Assembly: GCA_949130495.1 (NCBI GenBank)
Contig: OX422218.1
Span: 40,928,651 to 40,992,650, forward strand
Origin: Sambucus nigra
Lineage: Eukaryota; Streptophyta; Magnoliopsida; Dipsacales; Adoxaceae
Direction: 5' to 3'
Length of the DNA stretch: 64,000 nt
Shown: in pieces, positions 14,112 to 29,429 of the stretch
Layout: each line of letters opens with the position of its first letter
Numbering within the stretch: the first letter of the stretch is position 1
Position numbers and translations under genes: made by a program
The notes under the pieces: generated by a model
Databases searched by the model: none
The model's input: only the letters and a program-made list of their open reading frames with translations
Told to the model about the DNA's origin: nothing

Positions 14112-15723
14112 AATAGACTTATGAATAAAAAAATGGCATCGAAGGGAGAAAACGTAAAACAACCACAAAACGGTCCCGTAAGAGTGGCGAGCACGTCGCA
14201 CGGGACCAATGCAACTCGTAGGAACCGACCGCGTAGTCACGGGGCTCCCAGTTTGAGTGTACGACGTGAATTTGAAAAAATTAGACTTACGCATAAAAAC
14301 ATGTCATCGAAGGCTGAAAACATAAAACTGCCACAAAACGGTCTCGTAAGAGTCACGAACAACTCGCACGGGACCAATGCGACTCGTAGGAACCAATCGC
14401 GTAGTCACGGGGCTCCCAATTTGAGTGTACGACGTGAATTTGCAAAAAAATAGACTTGTGCACAAAAAATGCCATCGAAGGGTGAAAACGTAAAGCCGCC
14501 ACAATACGGTACCGTAACAGTCACGAACACCTCGCACGGGACCAATGTGACTCTTAGGAAACGATCGCGTAGTCACGGGGTCCCGGTTTGAGTGTACGGC
14601 GTGAATTTGAAAAAATTAGACTTAAGCATAAAAACATGTCATCGAAGCGTGAAAACGTAAAATAGCAACAAAACTCTACCGTAAGAGTCACGAACACCTC
14701 GCACGGGACCAATGCGACTCATAGGAACCGACCACGTAGTCACGGAGCTCCCAGTTTGAGTGTACGACGTGAATTTCCAAAAAATTAGACTTGTGCACAA
14801 AAAATGCCATCGAATGGTGAAAACATAAAGCAGCCACAAAACGGTACCGTAACAGTCACTTAAACCTCGCACGGCACCAATGTGACTCGTAGGAACCGAT
14901 CGCGTAGTCACGGGGTCCCGATTTGAGTGTACGGCGTGAATTTGAAAAAATTAGACTTAAGCATAAAAACATGTCATCGAAGGGTGAAAACGTAAAACAG
15001 CAACAAAACTCTACCGTAAGAGTCACGAACACCTCACACGGGACCAATGTGACTCATAGGAACCGACCGTGTAGTCACGGGGATCCCGGGTTCAGTGTAC
15101 GACGTGAATTTACAAAAAAATAGACTTATGCATAAAAACATGCCATCGAAGGGTGAAAACGTAAAAATGCCACAAAAAGGTCCCGTAAAAGTCACGAGCA
15201 CGTCGCAAGGGACCAATGCGACTCGTAGGAAGTGACCTCGTAGTCACGGGGATCCCGGTTTGAGTGTACGACGTGAACTTGAAAAAAATTAGACTTAAGC
15301 ATAAAAACATGCCATCGAAGGGTGAAAACGTAAAACTGCCACAAAACGGTCCCTTAAGAGTCACGATCACCTCGCACGGGACCAATGCGACTCGTAGGAA
15401 CTGACAGCGTAGTCACGGGGCTCCCGGTTTGACTGTACGATGTGAATTTGCAAAAAATTAGACTTGTGCATAAAAACATGCCATCGAAGGGTGAAAACGT
15501 AAAACTGCCACAAAACGGTACCGAAACAGTCACAAACACCTCGCACGGGACCAATGTGACTCGTAGGAACCGACCGTGTAGTCACGGGGCTCCCGGTTTG
15601 AGTGTACGTCGTGAATTTGCAAAAAATTAGACTTAAGCATAAAAACATGCCATCGAAGGGTGAAAACGTAAAACAACCACAAAACTCTACCGTAAGAGTC
15701 ACGAACACCTCGCACGAGACCAA
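14088..15723 (+). repeat. Copy of the 9,200-10,835 satellite block
   Basis: Constant offset of 4,888 bp (29 monomers) over 1.6 kb. Shared private changes include GTCACTTAAACCTCGCACGG and CCCGGGTTCAGTGTACGACG. Confidence 0.8.
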
Positions 15724-16049
15724 TGCGACTCGTAGGAACCGACCGCGTAGTCACGGGGATCCCGGATTGAGTGTACAACGTGAATTTGTAAAAAATTAGA
15801 CTTACGCATAAAAACATGCCATGGAAGGGTGAAAATGTAAAACAGCCACAAAACGGCACCGTAAGAGTCCTGAACACCTCGCACGGGACCAATGTGACTC
15901 ATAGGAACCGACCGCGTAGTCACGGGGCTCCCGGTTTGAGTGTACGACGTGAATTTGAAAAAAATTAGACTTATGCCTAAAAATTCCATCGAATGGTGAC
16001 AACGTAAAACAACCACAAAACGGTACCGTAAGAGTCATGAACACCTCGA

Positions 16050-18408
16050 ACGGGACCAATGTGACTCGTAGGAACCGACCGCGTAGTCACGGGGCTCTCG
16101 GTTTAAGTGTACGACGTAAATTTGTAAAAAATAGACTTACGCATAAAAATATGCAATCGAAGGGTGAAAATGTAAAATAGCCACGACATGGTCCCGTAAG
16201 AGTCACGAGCACGTCGCACGGGACCAATGCAACTCGTAGGAAACGACCGCGTAGTCACGGGGCCCCCGGTTTGAGTGTACGACGTGAATTTGAAAAAAAT
16301 TAGACTTATGCATAAAAACGTGCCAACGAAGGGTGGAAACGTAAAGCAGCCACAAAACGGTACCGTAGCAGTCACGAACACCTCGCACGGGACCAATGTG
16401 ACTCGTAGGAACCGACCGCGTAGTCACGGGGTCCCGGTTTGAGTGTACGGCGTGAATTTGAAAAAAATAGACTTAAGCGTAAAAACATGTCATCAAAGGG
16501 TGAAAACGTAAAATAGAAACAAAACTCTACCGTAAGAGTCACGAACACCTCGCACGGGATCAATGCGACTCGTAGGAACCGACCGCGTAGTCACGGGGCT
16601 CCCGGTTTGAGTGTACGACGTGAATTGGCAAAAAATTAGACTTGTGCACAAAAAATGCCATCGAAGGGTGAAAACGTAAAGCATCCACAAAACGGTACCG
16701 TAACAGTCACGAACACCTCGCACGGGACCAATGTGACTCGTAGGAACCGACCGCGTAGTCACGGGGTCCCGGTTTCAGTGTACGGCGTGAATTTGAAAAA
16801 AATAGACTTAAGCATAAAAACATGTCATCGAAGGGTGAAAACGTAAAATAGCAACAAAACTCTACCGTAAGAGTCACGAGCACCTCGCACGGGACCAATG
16901 CGACTCGTAGGAACCGATCGCGTAGTCACGGGGCTCCCGATTTGAGTGTACGACGTGAATTTGTGAAAAATTACTTGTGCACAAAAAATGCCATCGAAGG
17001 GTGAAAACGTAAAGCAGCCACAAAACGGTACCATAACAGTCACGAACACCTCGCACGGGACCAATGTGACTCGTAGGAACCAACCGCGTATTCACGGGGC
17101 GCCCGGTTTGAGTGTACAGCTTGAATTTACAAGAAATTGACTTATGCATAAAAACATGGCATCGAAGGGAGAAAACGTAAAACAACCACAAAACGGTCTC
17201 GTAAGAGTGGCGAGCACGTCGCACGGGACCAATGCAACTCGTAGGAACCGACCGCGTAGTCACGGGGCTCCGAGTTTGAGTGTACGACGTGAATTTGAAA
17301 AAATTAGACTTATGCATAAAAACATGTCATCGAAGGCTGAAAACATAAAACTGCCACAAAACGGTCTCGTAAGAGTCACGAACACCTCGCACGGGACCCA
17401 TGCGACTCGTAGGAACCGATCGCGTAGTCACGGGGCTCCCGATTTGAGTGTACGACGTGAATTTGCAAAAAAATAGACTTGTGCACAAAAAATGCCATCG
17501 AAGGGTGAAAACGTAAAGCCTCCACAAAACGGTACCGTAACAGTCACGAACACCTCGCACGGGACCAATGTGACTCGTAGGAACCGACCGCGTAGTCACG
17601 GGGTCCCGGTTTGAGTGTACGACGTGAATTTGAAAAAATTAGACTTAAGCATAAAAACATGTCATCGAAGGGTGAAAACGTAAAATAGCAACAAAACTCT
17701 ACCGTAAGAGTCACGAACACCTCGCACGGGACCAATGCGACTCGTAGGAACCGACCGCGTAGTCACGGAGCTCCCGGTTTGAGTATACGACGTGAATTTG
17801 CAAAAAATTAGACTTGTGCACAAAAAATGCCATCGAATGGTGAAAACATAAAGCAGCCACAAAACGGTACCGTAACAGTCACGAACACCTCGCACGGGAC
17901 CAATGTGACTCGTAGGAACCGATCGCGTAGTCACGGGGTCCCGGTTTGAGTGTACGGCGTGAATTTGAAAAAATTAGACTTAAGCATAAAAACATGTCAT
18001 CGAAGGGTGAAAACATAAAACAGCAACAAAACTCTACCGTAAGAGTCACGAACACCTCACACGGGACCAATGCGACTCGTAGGAACCGACCGCGTAGTCA
18101 CGGGGATCCCGGGTTGAGTGTACGACGTGAATTTACAAAAAAATAGACTTATGCATAAAAACATGCCATCGAAGGGTGAAAACGTAAAAATGCCACAAAA
18201 AGGTCCCGTAAGAGTCACGAGCACATCGCACGGGACCAATGCGACTCGTAGGAAGTGACCGTGTAGTCACGGGGCTCCCGGTTTGAGTGTACGACGTGAA
18301 CTTGAAAAAAATTAGACTTAAGAATAAAAACATACCATCGAAGGGTGAAAACGTAAAACTGCCACAAAACTCTACCGTAAGAGTCATGAACACCTCGCAC
18401 GGGACCAA
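16050..18408 (+). repeat. 26-monomer (4,369-bp) satellite duplication, copy 1; partner 20,419-22,777
   Basis: The marker monomer with GGTTTAAGTGTACGACGTAA and ATGCAATCGAAGGGTG, and the short monomer with GTGAAAAATTACTTGTGC, recur 4,369 bp downstream in the same order. The first marker recurs a third time near 23.5 kb. Confidence 0.8.
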
Positions 18409-19922
18409 TGCGACTCGTAGGAACCGACCGCGTAGTCACGGGGATCCCGGTTTGAGTGTACGACGTGAATTTGCAAAAAATTAGACTTAAGCATAAAACC
18501 ATGCCATCGAAGGGTGAAAATGTAAAACAGCCACAAAACAGTCCCGTAAGAGTCACGAACATCTCGCACGGGACCAATGTGACTCGTCGGAACCGTCCGC
18601 GTTGTCACGGGAATCCCGGTTTGAGTGTACGACGTGAATTTGCAAAAAAATAGACTTATGAATAAAAACATGGCATCCAAGGGAGAAAACGTTAAACAAC
18701 CACAAAACGGTCCCGTAAGAGTGGCGAGCACGTTGCACGGGACCAATGCAACTCGTAGGAACCGACCGCGTAGTCACGGGGCTCCCAGTTTGAGTGTATG
18801 ACGTGAATTTGAAAAAATTAGACTTATGCAAAAAAACATGTCATCGAAGGCTGAAAACATAAAACTGCCACAAAACGGTCTCGTAAGAGTCACGAACACC
18901 TCGCACGGGACCAATGCGACTCGTAGGAACCGATCGCGTAATCACGGGGCTCCCGATTTGAGTGTACGACGTGAATTTGCAAAAAAATAGACTTCTGCAC
19001 AAAAAATGCCATCGAAGGGTGAAAACGTAAAGCCGCCACAAAACGGTACCGTAACAGTCACGAACACCTCGTACGGGACCAATGTGACTCTTAGGAACCG
19101 ATCGCGTAGTCACGGGGTCCCAGTTTGAGTGTACGGCGTGAATTTGAAAAAATTAGACTTAAGCATAAAAACATGTCATCGAAGGGTGAAAACATAAAAT
19201 AGCAACAAAACTCTACCGTAAGAGTCACGAACATCTCGCACGGGACCAATGCGACTCGTAGGAACCGACCGCGTAGTCACGGAGCTCCCGGTTTGAGTGT
19301 ACGACGTGAATTTGCAAAAAATTAGAGTTGTGCACAAAAAATGCCATAGAATGGTGAAAACATAAAGCAGCCACAAAACGGTACCGTAACAGTCACTTAA
19401 ACCTCGCACGGGACCAATGTGACTCGTAGGAACCGACCGCGTAGTCACGGGGTCCCGGTTTGAGTGTACGGCGTGAATTTGAAAAACTTAGACTTAAGCA
19501 AAAAAACATGTCATCGAAGGGTGAAAACGTAAAACAGTAACAAAACTCTACCGTAAGAGTCACGAACACCTCACACGGGACCAATGCGACTCGTAGGAAC
19601 CGACCGCGTAGTCACGGGGATCCCGGGTTCAGTGTACGACGTGAATTTACAAAAAAATAGACTTATGCATAAAAACATGCCATCGAAGGGTGAAAACGTA
19701 AAAATGCCACAAAAAGGTCCCGTAAAAGTCACGAGCACGTCGCACGGGACCAATGCGACTCGTAGGAAGTGACCTCATAGTCACGGGGCTCCCGGTTTGA
19801 GTGTACGACGTGAACTTGAAAAAAATTAGACTTAAGCATAAAAACATGCCATCGAAGGGTGAAAACGTAAAACTGCCACAAAACGGTACCGAAACAGTCA
19901 CAAACACCTCGCACGGGACCAA
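17327..19922 (+). repeat. Copy of the 7,902-10,497 satellite block
   Basis: Constant offset of 9,425 bp (56 monomers) over 2.6 kb. It carries the same 9-monomer HOR variants, so the 1,514-bp unit has been copied to several places in the array. Confidence 0.78.
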
Positions 19923-20066
19923 TGTGACTCGTAGGAACCGACCGTGTACTCACGGGGCTCCCGGTTTGAGTGTACGTCGTGAATTTGCAAAAAATTAGAC
20001 TTAAGCATAAAAACATGCCATCGAAGGGTGAAAACGTAAAATAGCCACAAAACTCTACCGTAAGAG

Positions 20067-23000
20067 TCACGAACACCTCGCACGAGACCAATACGACTCG
20101 TAGGAACCGACCGCGTAGTCACGGGGATCCCGGATTGAGTGTACCACGTGAATTTGCAAAAAATTAGACTTACGCATAAAAACATGCCATCGAAGGGTGA
20201 AAATGTAAAACAGCCACAAAACGGCACCGTAAGAGTCCTGCACACCTCGCACGGGACTAATGTGACTCATAGGAACCGATCGCGTAGTCACGGGGCTCCC
20301 GGTTTGAGTGTACGACGTGAATTTGAAAAAAATTAGACTTATGCCTAAAAAATTCCATCGAATGGTGACAACGTAAAACAACCACAAAACGGTACCGTAA
20401 GAGTCATGAACACCTCGAACGGGACCAATGTGACTCGTAGGAACCGACCGCGTAGTCACGGGGCTCTCGGTTTAAGTGTACGACGTAAATTTGTAAAAAA
20501 TAGACTTACGCATAAAAATATGCAATCGAAGGGTGAAAATGTAAAATAGCCACAAAATGGTCCCGTAAGAGTCACGAGCACGTCGCACGGAACCAATGCA
20601 ACTCGTAGGAAACGACCGCGTAGTCACGGGGCCCCCGGTTTGAGTGTACGACGTGAATTTGAAAAAAATTAGACTTATGCATAAAAATGTGCCAACGAAG
20701 GGTGGAAACGTAAAGCAGCCACAAAATGGTACCGTAGCAGTCACGAACACCTCGCATGGGACCAATGTGACTCGTAGGAACCGACCGCGTAGTCACGGGG
20801 TCCCGGTTTGAGTGTACGGCGTGAATTTGAAAAAAATAGACTTAAGCGTAAAAACATGTCATCAAAGGGTGAAAATGTAAAATAGAAACAAAACTCTACC
20901 GTAAGAGTCACGAACACCTCGCACGGGATCAATGCGACTCGTAGGAACCGACCGCGTAGTCACGGGGCTCCCGGTTTGAGTGTACGACGTGAATTGGCAA
21001 AAAATTAGACTTGTGCACAAAAAATGCCATCGAAGGCTGAAAACGTAAAGCATCCACAAAACGGTACCGTAACAGTCACGAACACCTCGCACGGGACCAA
21101 TGTGACTCGTAGGAACCGACCGCGTAGTCACGGGGTCCCGGTTTCAGTGTACGGCGTGAATTTGAAAAAAATAGACTTAAGCGTAAAAACATGTCATCGA
21201 AGGGTGAAAACATAAAATAGCAACAAAACTCTACCGTAAGAGTCACGAGCACCTCGCACGGGACCAATGCGACTCGTAGGAACCGACCGCGTAGTCACGG
21301 GGCTCCCGATTTGAGTGTACGACGTGAATTTGTGAAAAATTACTTGTGCACAAAAAATGCCATCGAAGGGTGAAAACGTAAAGCAGCCACAAAACGGTAC
21401 CATAACAGTCACGAACACCTCGCACGGGACCAATGTGACTCGTAGGAACCAACCGCGTATTCACGGGGCTCCCGGTTTGAGTGTACAGCTTGAATTTGCA
21501 AGAAATTGACTTATGCATAAAAACATGGCATCGAAGGGAGAAAACGTAAAACAACCACAAAACGGTCCCGTAAGAGTGGCGAGCATGTCGCACGGGACCA
21601 ATGCAACTCGTAGGAACCGACCGCGTAGTCACGGGGCTCCCAGTTTGAGTGTACGACGTGAATTTCAAAAAATTAGACTTATGCATAAAAACATGTCATC
21701 GAAGGCTGAAAACATAAAACTGCCACAAAACGGTCTCGTAAGAGTCACGAACACCTCGCACGGGACCAATGCGACTCGTAGGAACCGATCGCGTAATCAC
21801 GGGGCTCCCGATTTGAGTGTACGACGTGAATTTGCAAAAAAATAGACTTGTGCACAAAAAATGCCATCGAAGGGTGAAAACGTAAAGCCGCCACAAAACG
21901 GTACCGTAACAGTCACGAACACCTCGTACGGGACCAATGTGACTCTTAAGAACCGATCGCATAGTCACGGGGTCCCAGTTTGAGTGTACGGCGTGAATTT
22001 GAAAAAATTAGACTTAAGCATAAAAACATGTCATCGAAGGGTGAAAACGTAAAATAGCAACAAAACTCTACCGTAAGAGTCACGAACACCTCGCACGGGA
22101 CCAATGCGACTCGTAGGAACCGACCGCGTAGTCACGGAGCTCCCGGTTTGAGTGTACGACGTGAATTTGCAAAAAATTAGACTTGTGCACAAAAAATGCC
22201 ATCGAATGGTGAAAACATAAAGCAGCCACAAAACGGTACCGTAACAGTCACTTAAACCTCGCACGGGACCAATGTGACTCGTAGGAACCGATCGCGTAGT
22301 CACGGGGTCCCGGTTTGAGTGTACGGCGTGAATTTGAAAAAATTAGACTTAAGCATAAAAACATGTCATCGAAGGGTGAAAACATAAAACAGCAACAAAA
22401 CTCTACCGTAAGAGTCACGAACACCTCACACGGGACCAATGCGACTCGTAGGAACCGACCGCGTAGTCACTGGGATCCCGGGTTCAGTGTACGACGTGAA
22501 TTTACAAAAAAATAGACTTATGCATAAAAACATGCCATCGAAGGGTGAAAACGTAAAAATGCCACAAAAAGGTCCCGTAAAAGTCACGAGCACGTCGCAC
22601 GGGACCAATGCGACTCGTAGGAAGTGACCTCGTAGTCACGGGGCTCCCGGTTTGAGTGTACGACGTGAACTTGAAAAAAATTAGACTTAAGCATAAAAAC
22701 ATGCCATCGAAGGGTGAAAACGTAAAACTGCCACAAAACGGTCCCTTAAGAGTCACGATTACCTCGCACGGGACCAATGCGACTCGTAGGAACTGACCGC
22801 GTAGTCACGGGGCTCCCGGTTTGACTGTACGATGTGAATTTGCAAAAAATTAGACTTGTGCATTAAAACATGCCATCGAAGAGTGAAAACGTAAAACTGC
22901 CACAAAACGGTACCGAAACAGTCACAAACACCTCGCACGGGACCAATGTGACTCGTAGGAACCGACCGTGTAGTCACGGGGCTCCCGGTTTGAGTGTACG

Positions 23001-24656
23001 TCGTGAATTTGCAAAAAATTAGACTTAAGCATAAAAACATGCCATCGAAGGGTGAAAACGTAAAACAGCAACAAAACTCTACCGTAAGAGTCACGAACAC
23101 CTCGCACGAGACCAATGCGACTCGTAGGAACCGACCGCGTAGTCACGGTGATCCCGGATTGAGTGTACCACGTGAATTTGCAAAAAATTAGACTTACGCA
23201 TAAAAACATGCCATCGAAGGGTGAAAATGTAAAACAGCCACAAAACGGCACCGTAAGAGTCCTGCACACCTCGCACGGGACTAATGTGACTCATAGGAAC
23301 CGATCGCGTAGTCACGGGGCTCCCGGTTTGAGTGTACGACGTGAATTTGAAAAAAATTAGACTTATGCCTAAAAAATTCCATCGAATGGTGACAACGTAA
23401 AACAACCACAAAACGGTACCGTAAGAGTCATGAACACCTCGAACGGGACCAATGTGACTCGTAGGAACCGACCGCGTAGTCACGGGGCTCTCGGTTTAAG
23501 TGTACGACGTAAATTTGTAAAAAATAGACTTACGCATAAAAATATGCAATCGAAGGGTGAAAATGTAAAATAGCCACAAAATGGTCCCGTAAGAGTAACG
23601 AGCACGTCGCACGGGACCAATGCAACTCGTAGGAAACGACCGCGTAGTCACGGGGCCCCCGGTTTGAGTGTACGACGTGAATTTGAAAAAAATTAGACTT
23701 ATGCATAAAAACGTGCCAACGAAGGGTCGAAACGTAAAGCAGCCACAAAACGGTACCGTAGCAGTCACGAACACCTCGCATGGGACCAATGTGACTCGTA
23801 GGAACCGACCGCGTAGTCACCGGGTCCCGGTTTGAGTGTACGGCGTGAATTTGAAAAAAGTAGACTTAAGCGTAAAAACATGTCATCAAAGGGTGAAAAC
23901 GTAAAATAGAAACAAAACTCTACCGTAAGAGTCACGAACACCTCGCACGGGATCAATGCGACTCGTAGGAACCGACCGCGTAGTCACGGGGCTCCCGGTT
24001 TGAGTGTACGACGTGAATTGGCAAAAAATTAGACTTGTGCACAAAAAATGCCATCGAAGGCTGAAAACGTAAAGCATCCACAAAACGGTACCGTAACAGT
24101 CACGAACACCTCGCACGGGACCAATGTGACTCGTAGGAACCGACCGCGTAGTCACGGGGTCCCGGTTTCAGTGTACGGCGTGAATTTGAAAAAAATAGAC
24201 TTAAGCGTAAAAACATGTCATCGAAGGGTGAAAACGTAAAATAGCAACAAAACTCTACCGTAAGAGTCACGAGCACCTCGCACGGGACCAATGCGACTCG
24301 TAGGAACCGACCGCGTAGTCACGGGGCTCCCGATTTGAGTGTACGACGTGAATTTGTGAAAAAATACTTGTGCACAAAAAATGCCATCGAAGGGTGAAAA
24401 CGTAAAGCAGCCACAAAACGGTACCATAACAGTCACGAACACCTCGCACGGGACCAATGTGACTCGTAGGAACCAACCGCGTATTCACGGGGCTCCCGGT
24501 TTGAGTGTACAGCTTGAATTTGCAAGAAATTGACTTATGCATAAAAACATGGCATCGAAGGGAGAAAACGTAAAACAACCACAAAACGGTCCCGTAAGAG
24601 TGGCGAGCACGTCGCACGGGACCAATGCAACTCGTAGGAACCGACCGCGTAGTCAC
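20067..24656 (+). repeat. 18-monomer HOR, 3,024-bp period, about 1.5 copies
   Basis: The series starting at 20,067 recurs from 23,091 with a constant 3,024-bp offset up to about 24,656. Shared markers include GATTGAGTGTACCACGTG, CCTAAAAAATTCCATCG and the GGTTTAAGTGTACGACGTAA monomer. Confidence 0.8.
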
Positions 24657-27600
24657 GGGGCTCCCAGTTTGAGTGTACGATGTGAATTTGTAAAAAATTA
24701 GACTTATGCCTAAAAACTTCCATCAAATGGTGACAACATAAAACAGCCACAAAACGGTACCGTAAGAGTCAGGAACCTCGCACGGGACCAATGTGACTCG
24801 TAGGAACCGACCGTGTAGTCACGGGGCTCTCGGTTTGAGTGTACGACGTAAATTTGTAAAAAATAGACTTAAGCATAAAAACATGCAATCGAAGGATGAA
24901 AATGTAAAACAACCAAAAAACGGTACCGTAAGAGTCACGAACACCTCGTACGGGAGCAATGTGACTCGTAGGAACCGATCCCGTAGTCACGGTGCTCCCG
25001 GTTTGAGTGTACGACGTGAATTTGCCAAAAATTAGACTTAAGCATAAAAACATGGAATCGAAGGGTGAAAATGTAAAATAGCCACAAAACAGTACCGTAA
25101 GAGTCACTAACACCTCGCACGGGACCAATGCGACTCGTAGGAACCGTCCGCGTAGTCACGGGAATCCCGGTTTGAGTGTACGACGTGAATTTGCAAAAAA
25201 ATAGACTTATGCATAAAAACAACCCATCGAAGGGAGAAAACGTAAAACAACCACAAAATGGTCCCGTGAGAGTCACGAGCACATCGCACGGGACCAAAGC
25301 AACTCGTAGGAACCGACCGCGTAGTCACGGTGTTCCCGGTTTGAGTGTACGACGTGAATTTGAAAAAAATTAGACTTATGAATAAAAACATGCCATCGAA
25401 GGGTGAAAACGTAAAACTGCCACAAAACGGTCCCGTAATAGTCATGAACACCTCGCACGGGACCAATGCGACTCGTAGGAACTGACCGCGTAGTCACGGG
25501 GCTCTCGGTTTGAGCGTACGACGTGAATTTGCAAAAAATTAGACTTGTGCATAAAAACATGCCATCGAAGGGTGAAAACGTAAAACTACCACAAAACGGT
25601 ACCGAAAGAGTAACAAACATCTCGCACGGGATCAATGCGACTCGTAGGAACCGACCGCGTAGTCACGGGGATCCCGGTTTGAGTGTACGACGTGAATTTG
25701 CAAAAAAAAAACTTATGCATAAAAGCATGCAATCGAAGGGTGAAAACGTAAAAACGCCACAAAACGGTCCTGTAAGATTCACGAGCATGTCGCACGGGAC
25801 CAATGCGACTCGTCGGAACCGACCGCGTAGTCACGGGGCTCCCGGTTTGAGTGTACGACGTGAACTTGAAAAAATTAGACTTACGCATAAAAACATGCCA
25901 TCGAAGGGTGAAAACGTAAAACTGCCACAAAACGGTTCCGTAAGAGTCACGATCACCTCGCACGGGACCAATGCAACTCGTAGGAACCGACCGCGTAGTC
26001 ACGGGGCTCCCGGTTTGAGTGTACGACGTGAATTCGGAAAAAAATTATACTTGTGCATAAAAACATGCCATCGAAGGGTGAAAACGTAAAACAGCCACAA
26101 AACGGTACCGTAACAGTCACGAACACCTCACACGGGACCAATGTGACTCGTAGGAACTGACCGCGTTGTCACGGGGCTCCCGGTTTGAGTGTATGGCGTG
26201 AAAACTCAAAAAATTAGACTTAAGCATAAAAACATTTCATCGAAGGGTGAAAACGTAAAACAACCATAAAACTCTACCGTAAGAGTCACGAACACCTCGC
26301 ACGGGACCAATGCGACTCGTAGGAACTGATCGCGTAGTCACGGGGATCCCGGTTTGAGTGTACGACGTGAATTTGTAAAAAATTAGACTTAAGCATAAAA
26401 ACAAGCCATTGAAGGGTGAAAACGTAAAACATCCACAAAACGGTACCGTAAGAGTCACGAACACCTCGCACGGGACCAATGTGACTCGTTGGAACCGACC
26501 GCATACCGCGTAGTCACGGGGCTCCCGGTTTGAGTGTACGACGTGAATTTTAAAAAAATTAGACTTATGCATAAAAACATGGTATCGAAGGGTGAAAACA
26601 AAAAACTGCCACAAAACGGTCCCGTAAGAGTCACGAACACCTCGGACGGGACCAATGCGACTCGTAGGAACCGACCGCGTAGTGACGGCGCTCCCGGTTT
26701 GAGTGTACGACGTGAATTTGCAAAAAATTAGAATTGTGCATAAAAACATGCCATCGAATGGTGAAAACATAAAACTACCACAAAACGGTACCGAAAGAGT
26801 CACGAACATCTCTCACGGGACCAATGCGACTCGTAGGAGCCGACCGCGTATTCACGGGGCTCCCGGTTTGAGTGTACAGCTTGAATTTGCAAGAAATTGA
26901 CTTATGCATAAAAACATGTCATCGAAGGGTGAAAATGTAAAACAACCACAAAACGGTACCGTAACAGTCATGAGCACCTTGCACGAGACCAATGTGACTC
27001 GTAGGAACCGACCGCGTAGTCACGGGGCTCTCGGTTTGAGTGTACGGCGTGAAAACTCAAAAAATTAGACTTAAGCATAAAAACATGTCATCGATGGGTG
27101 AAAACGTAAAACAGCCACAAAACTCTACCGTAACAGTCATGAGCACCTCGCACGGGACCAATGTGACTCGTAGGAACTGATCGCGTTGTCACGGGGCTCC
27201 CGGTTTGAGTGTACAGCGTGAATTTGCAAAAAATTAGACTTAAGCATAAAAACATGCCATCGAAGGGTGAAAACGTAAAACAGCCACAAAACTCTATCGT
27301 AAGAGTCACGAACACCTCGCACGGGACCAATGCGACTCGTAGGAACCGATCGCGTAGTCACGGGGATCCCGGTTTGAGTGTACGACGTGAATTTGAAAAA
27401 AATTAGACTTAAGCATAAAAACATGCCATCGAAGGGTGAAAACATAAAACAGCCACAAAACGGTACCGTAAGAGTCACGGACACCTCGCACGGGACCAAT
27501 GTGACTCGTTGGAACCGACCTCGTAGTGACGGCGCTCCCGGTTTGAGTGTACGACGTGAATTTACAAAAAATTAGCCTTGTGCATAAAAACATGCCATCG

Positions 27601-29090
27601 AAGGGTGAAAACGTAAAAATGCCACAAAACGGTACCGAAAGAGTCACGAACACCTCACACGGGACCAATGTGACTCGTACAAACCGACCGCGTATTCACG
27701 GGGCTCCCGGTTTGAGTGTGCAGCTTGAATTTGCAAGAAATAGACTTATGCGTAAAAACATGTCATCGAAGGGTAAAAACGTAAAACAACCACAAAATGG
27801 TACCATAACAGTCATGAGCACCTCGCGCGGGACCAATGTGACTCGTAGGAACTGACCGCGTAGTCACGGGGCTCCCGGTTCGAGTGTACGGCGTAAATTT
27901 GCAAAAAAATAAACTTAAGCATAAAAACATGCCATCGAAGGGTGAAAACGTAAAACAACCACAAAACGGTACTGTAAGAGTCCCGAACACCTCTCACGGG
28001 ACCAATGTGACTCGTAGGAACCGACCGCGTAGTCACGGGGCTCCCGGTTTGAGTGTACGAAGTGAATTTGCAAAAAATTAGACTTATGCCTAAAAAATTC
28101 CATCGAATGGTGACAACGTAAAACAGCCACAAAACGGTACCGTAAGAGTCATGAACACCTCGCACGGGACCAATGTGACTCGTTGGAACCGACCGCGTAG
28201 TCACAGAGCTCTCGGTTTGAGTATACGACGTAAATTTGTAAAAAATAGAGTTAAGCATAAAAACATGCAATCGAAGGATGAAAATGAAAAGCAACCACAA
28301 AACGGTACCGTAAGCATCACGAACACCTCACACGGGAGCAATGTGACTCGTAGGAACCGATCGCGTAGTCACGCTGTTCCCGGTTTGAGTGTACGACGTG
28401 AATTTACCAAAAATTAGACTTAAGCATAAAAACATGGAATCGAAGGGTGAAAACGTAAAACAGCCACAAAACGGTACCGTAAGAGTCACGAACACCTCCA
28501 CGGGACAAATGCGACTCGTAGGAACCGTCCGCGTAGTCACGGGAATCCCGGTTTGAGTGTACGACGTGAATTTGCAAAAAAATAGACTTATGCATAAAAA
28601 CATGCCATCGAAGGGTGAAAACGTAAAATAGCCAAAAAACGGTCCCGTAAGAGTCATGAGCACGTCGCACGGGACCAATGCAACTCGTAGGAACCGACCG
28701 CGTAGTCATGGGGCTCCCGGTTTGAGTGTACGACGTGAATTTGAAAAAAATTAGACTTATGCATAAAAACATGCCATCGAAGGGTGAAAACGTATAGCCG
28801 CCACAAAACGGTACCGTAACAGTCACGAACACCTCGCACGGGACCAATGTGACTCGTAGGAACCGACCGCGTATTCACGGGGCTCCCGGTTTGAGTGTAC
28901 AGCTTGAATTTGCAAGAAATAGACTTATGCATAAAAACATGTCATCGATGGGTGAAAACGTAAAACAACGACAAAACGGTACCATAACAGTCATGAGCAC
29001 CTCGCACGGGACCAATGTGACTCGTAGGAACCGACCGCGTAGTCACGGGGCTCCCGGTTTGAGTGTACGGCGTGAATTTTCAAAAAATTA
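21513..29090 (+). repeat. Macro-duplication of the satellite, copy 1 (about 7.6 kb)
   Basis: The order of variants matches 31,790-39,141. The offset is 10,276-10,277 bp up to about 24.0 kb, 10,107-10,108 bp after one monomer is lost in the second copy, then 10,048-10,052 bp after a further 57-bp deletion. The unit corresponds to about 60 monomers. It includes the monomers with a 6-bp insertion near 26,503 and the CAAGAAATTGACTTATGC type. Confidence 0.8.
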
Positions 29091-29429
29091 GACTTAAGTA
29101 TAAAAACATGCCATCGAAGGGTGAAAACATAAAACAGCCACAAAACTCTACCGTAAGAGTAACGAACACCTCGTACGGGACCAATGCGACTAGTAGGAAC
29201 CGACCGCGTAGTCACGGGGATCCCGGTTTGAGTGTATGACGTGAATTTGGAAAAAAAATGACTTAAGCATAAAAACATGTCATCGAAGGGTGAAAATGTA
29301 AAACATCCACAAAACGGTACCGTAAGAGTCCCGAACACCTCCCACGGGACCAATGTGACTCGTAGGAACCGACCGCGTAGTCACGGGGCTCCCGGTTTGA
29401 GTGTACGACGTGAATTTGCAAAAAAATAG

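Noticed and set aside
25523..26089. 188-codon plus-strand open frame, and similar long frames on the minus strand (for example 36,285-36,872, 195 codons)
   Set aside because: They lie wholly inside the satellite. A 168-bp monomer is divisible by three, so a run of 168-bp monomers without a stop stays open by arithmetic. Frames break wherever monomers are 167 or 169 bp, and the peptide is just the translated repeat.
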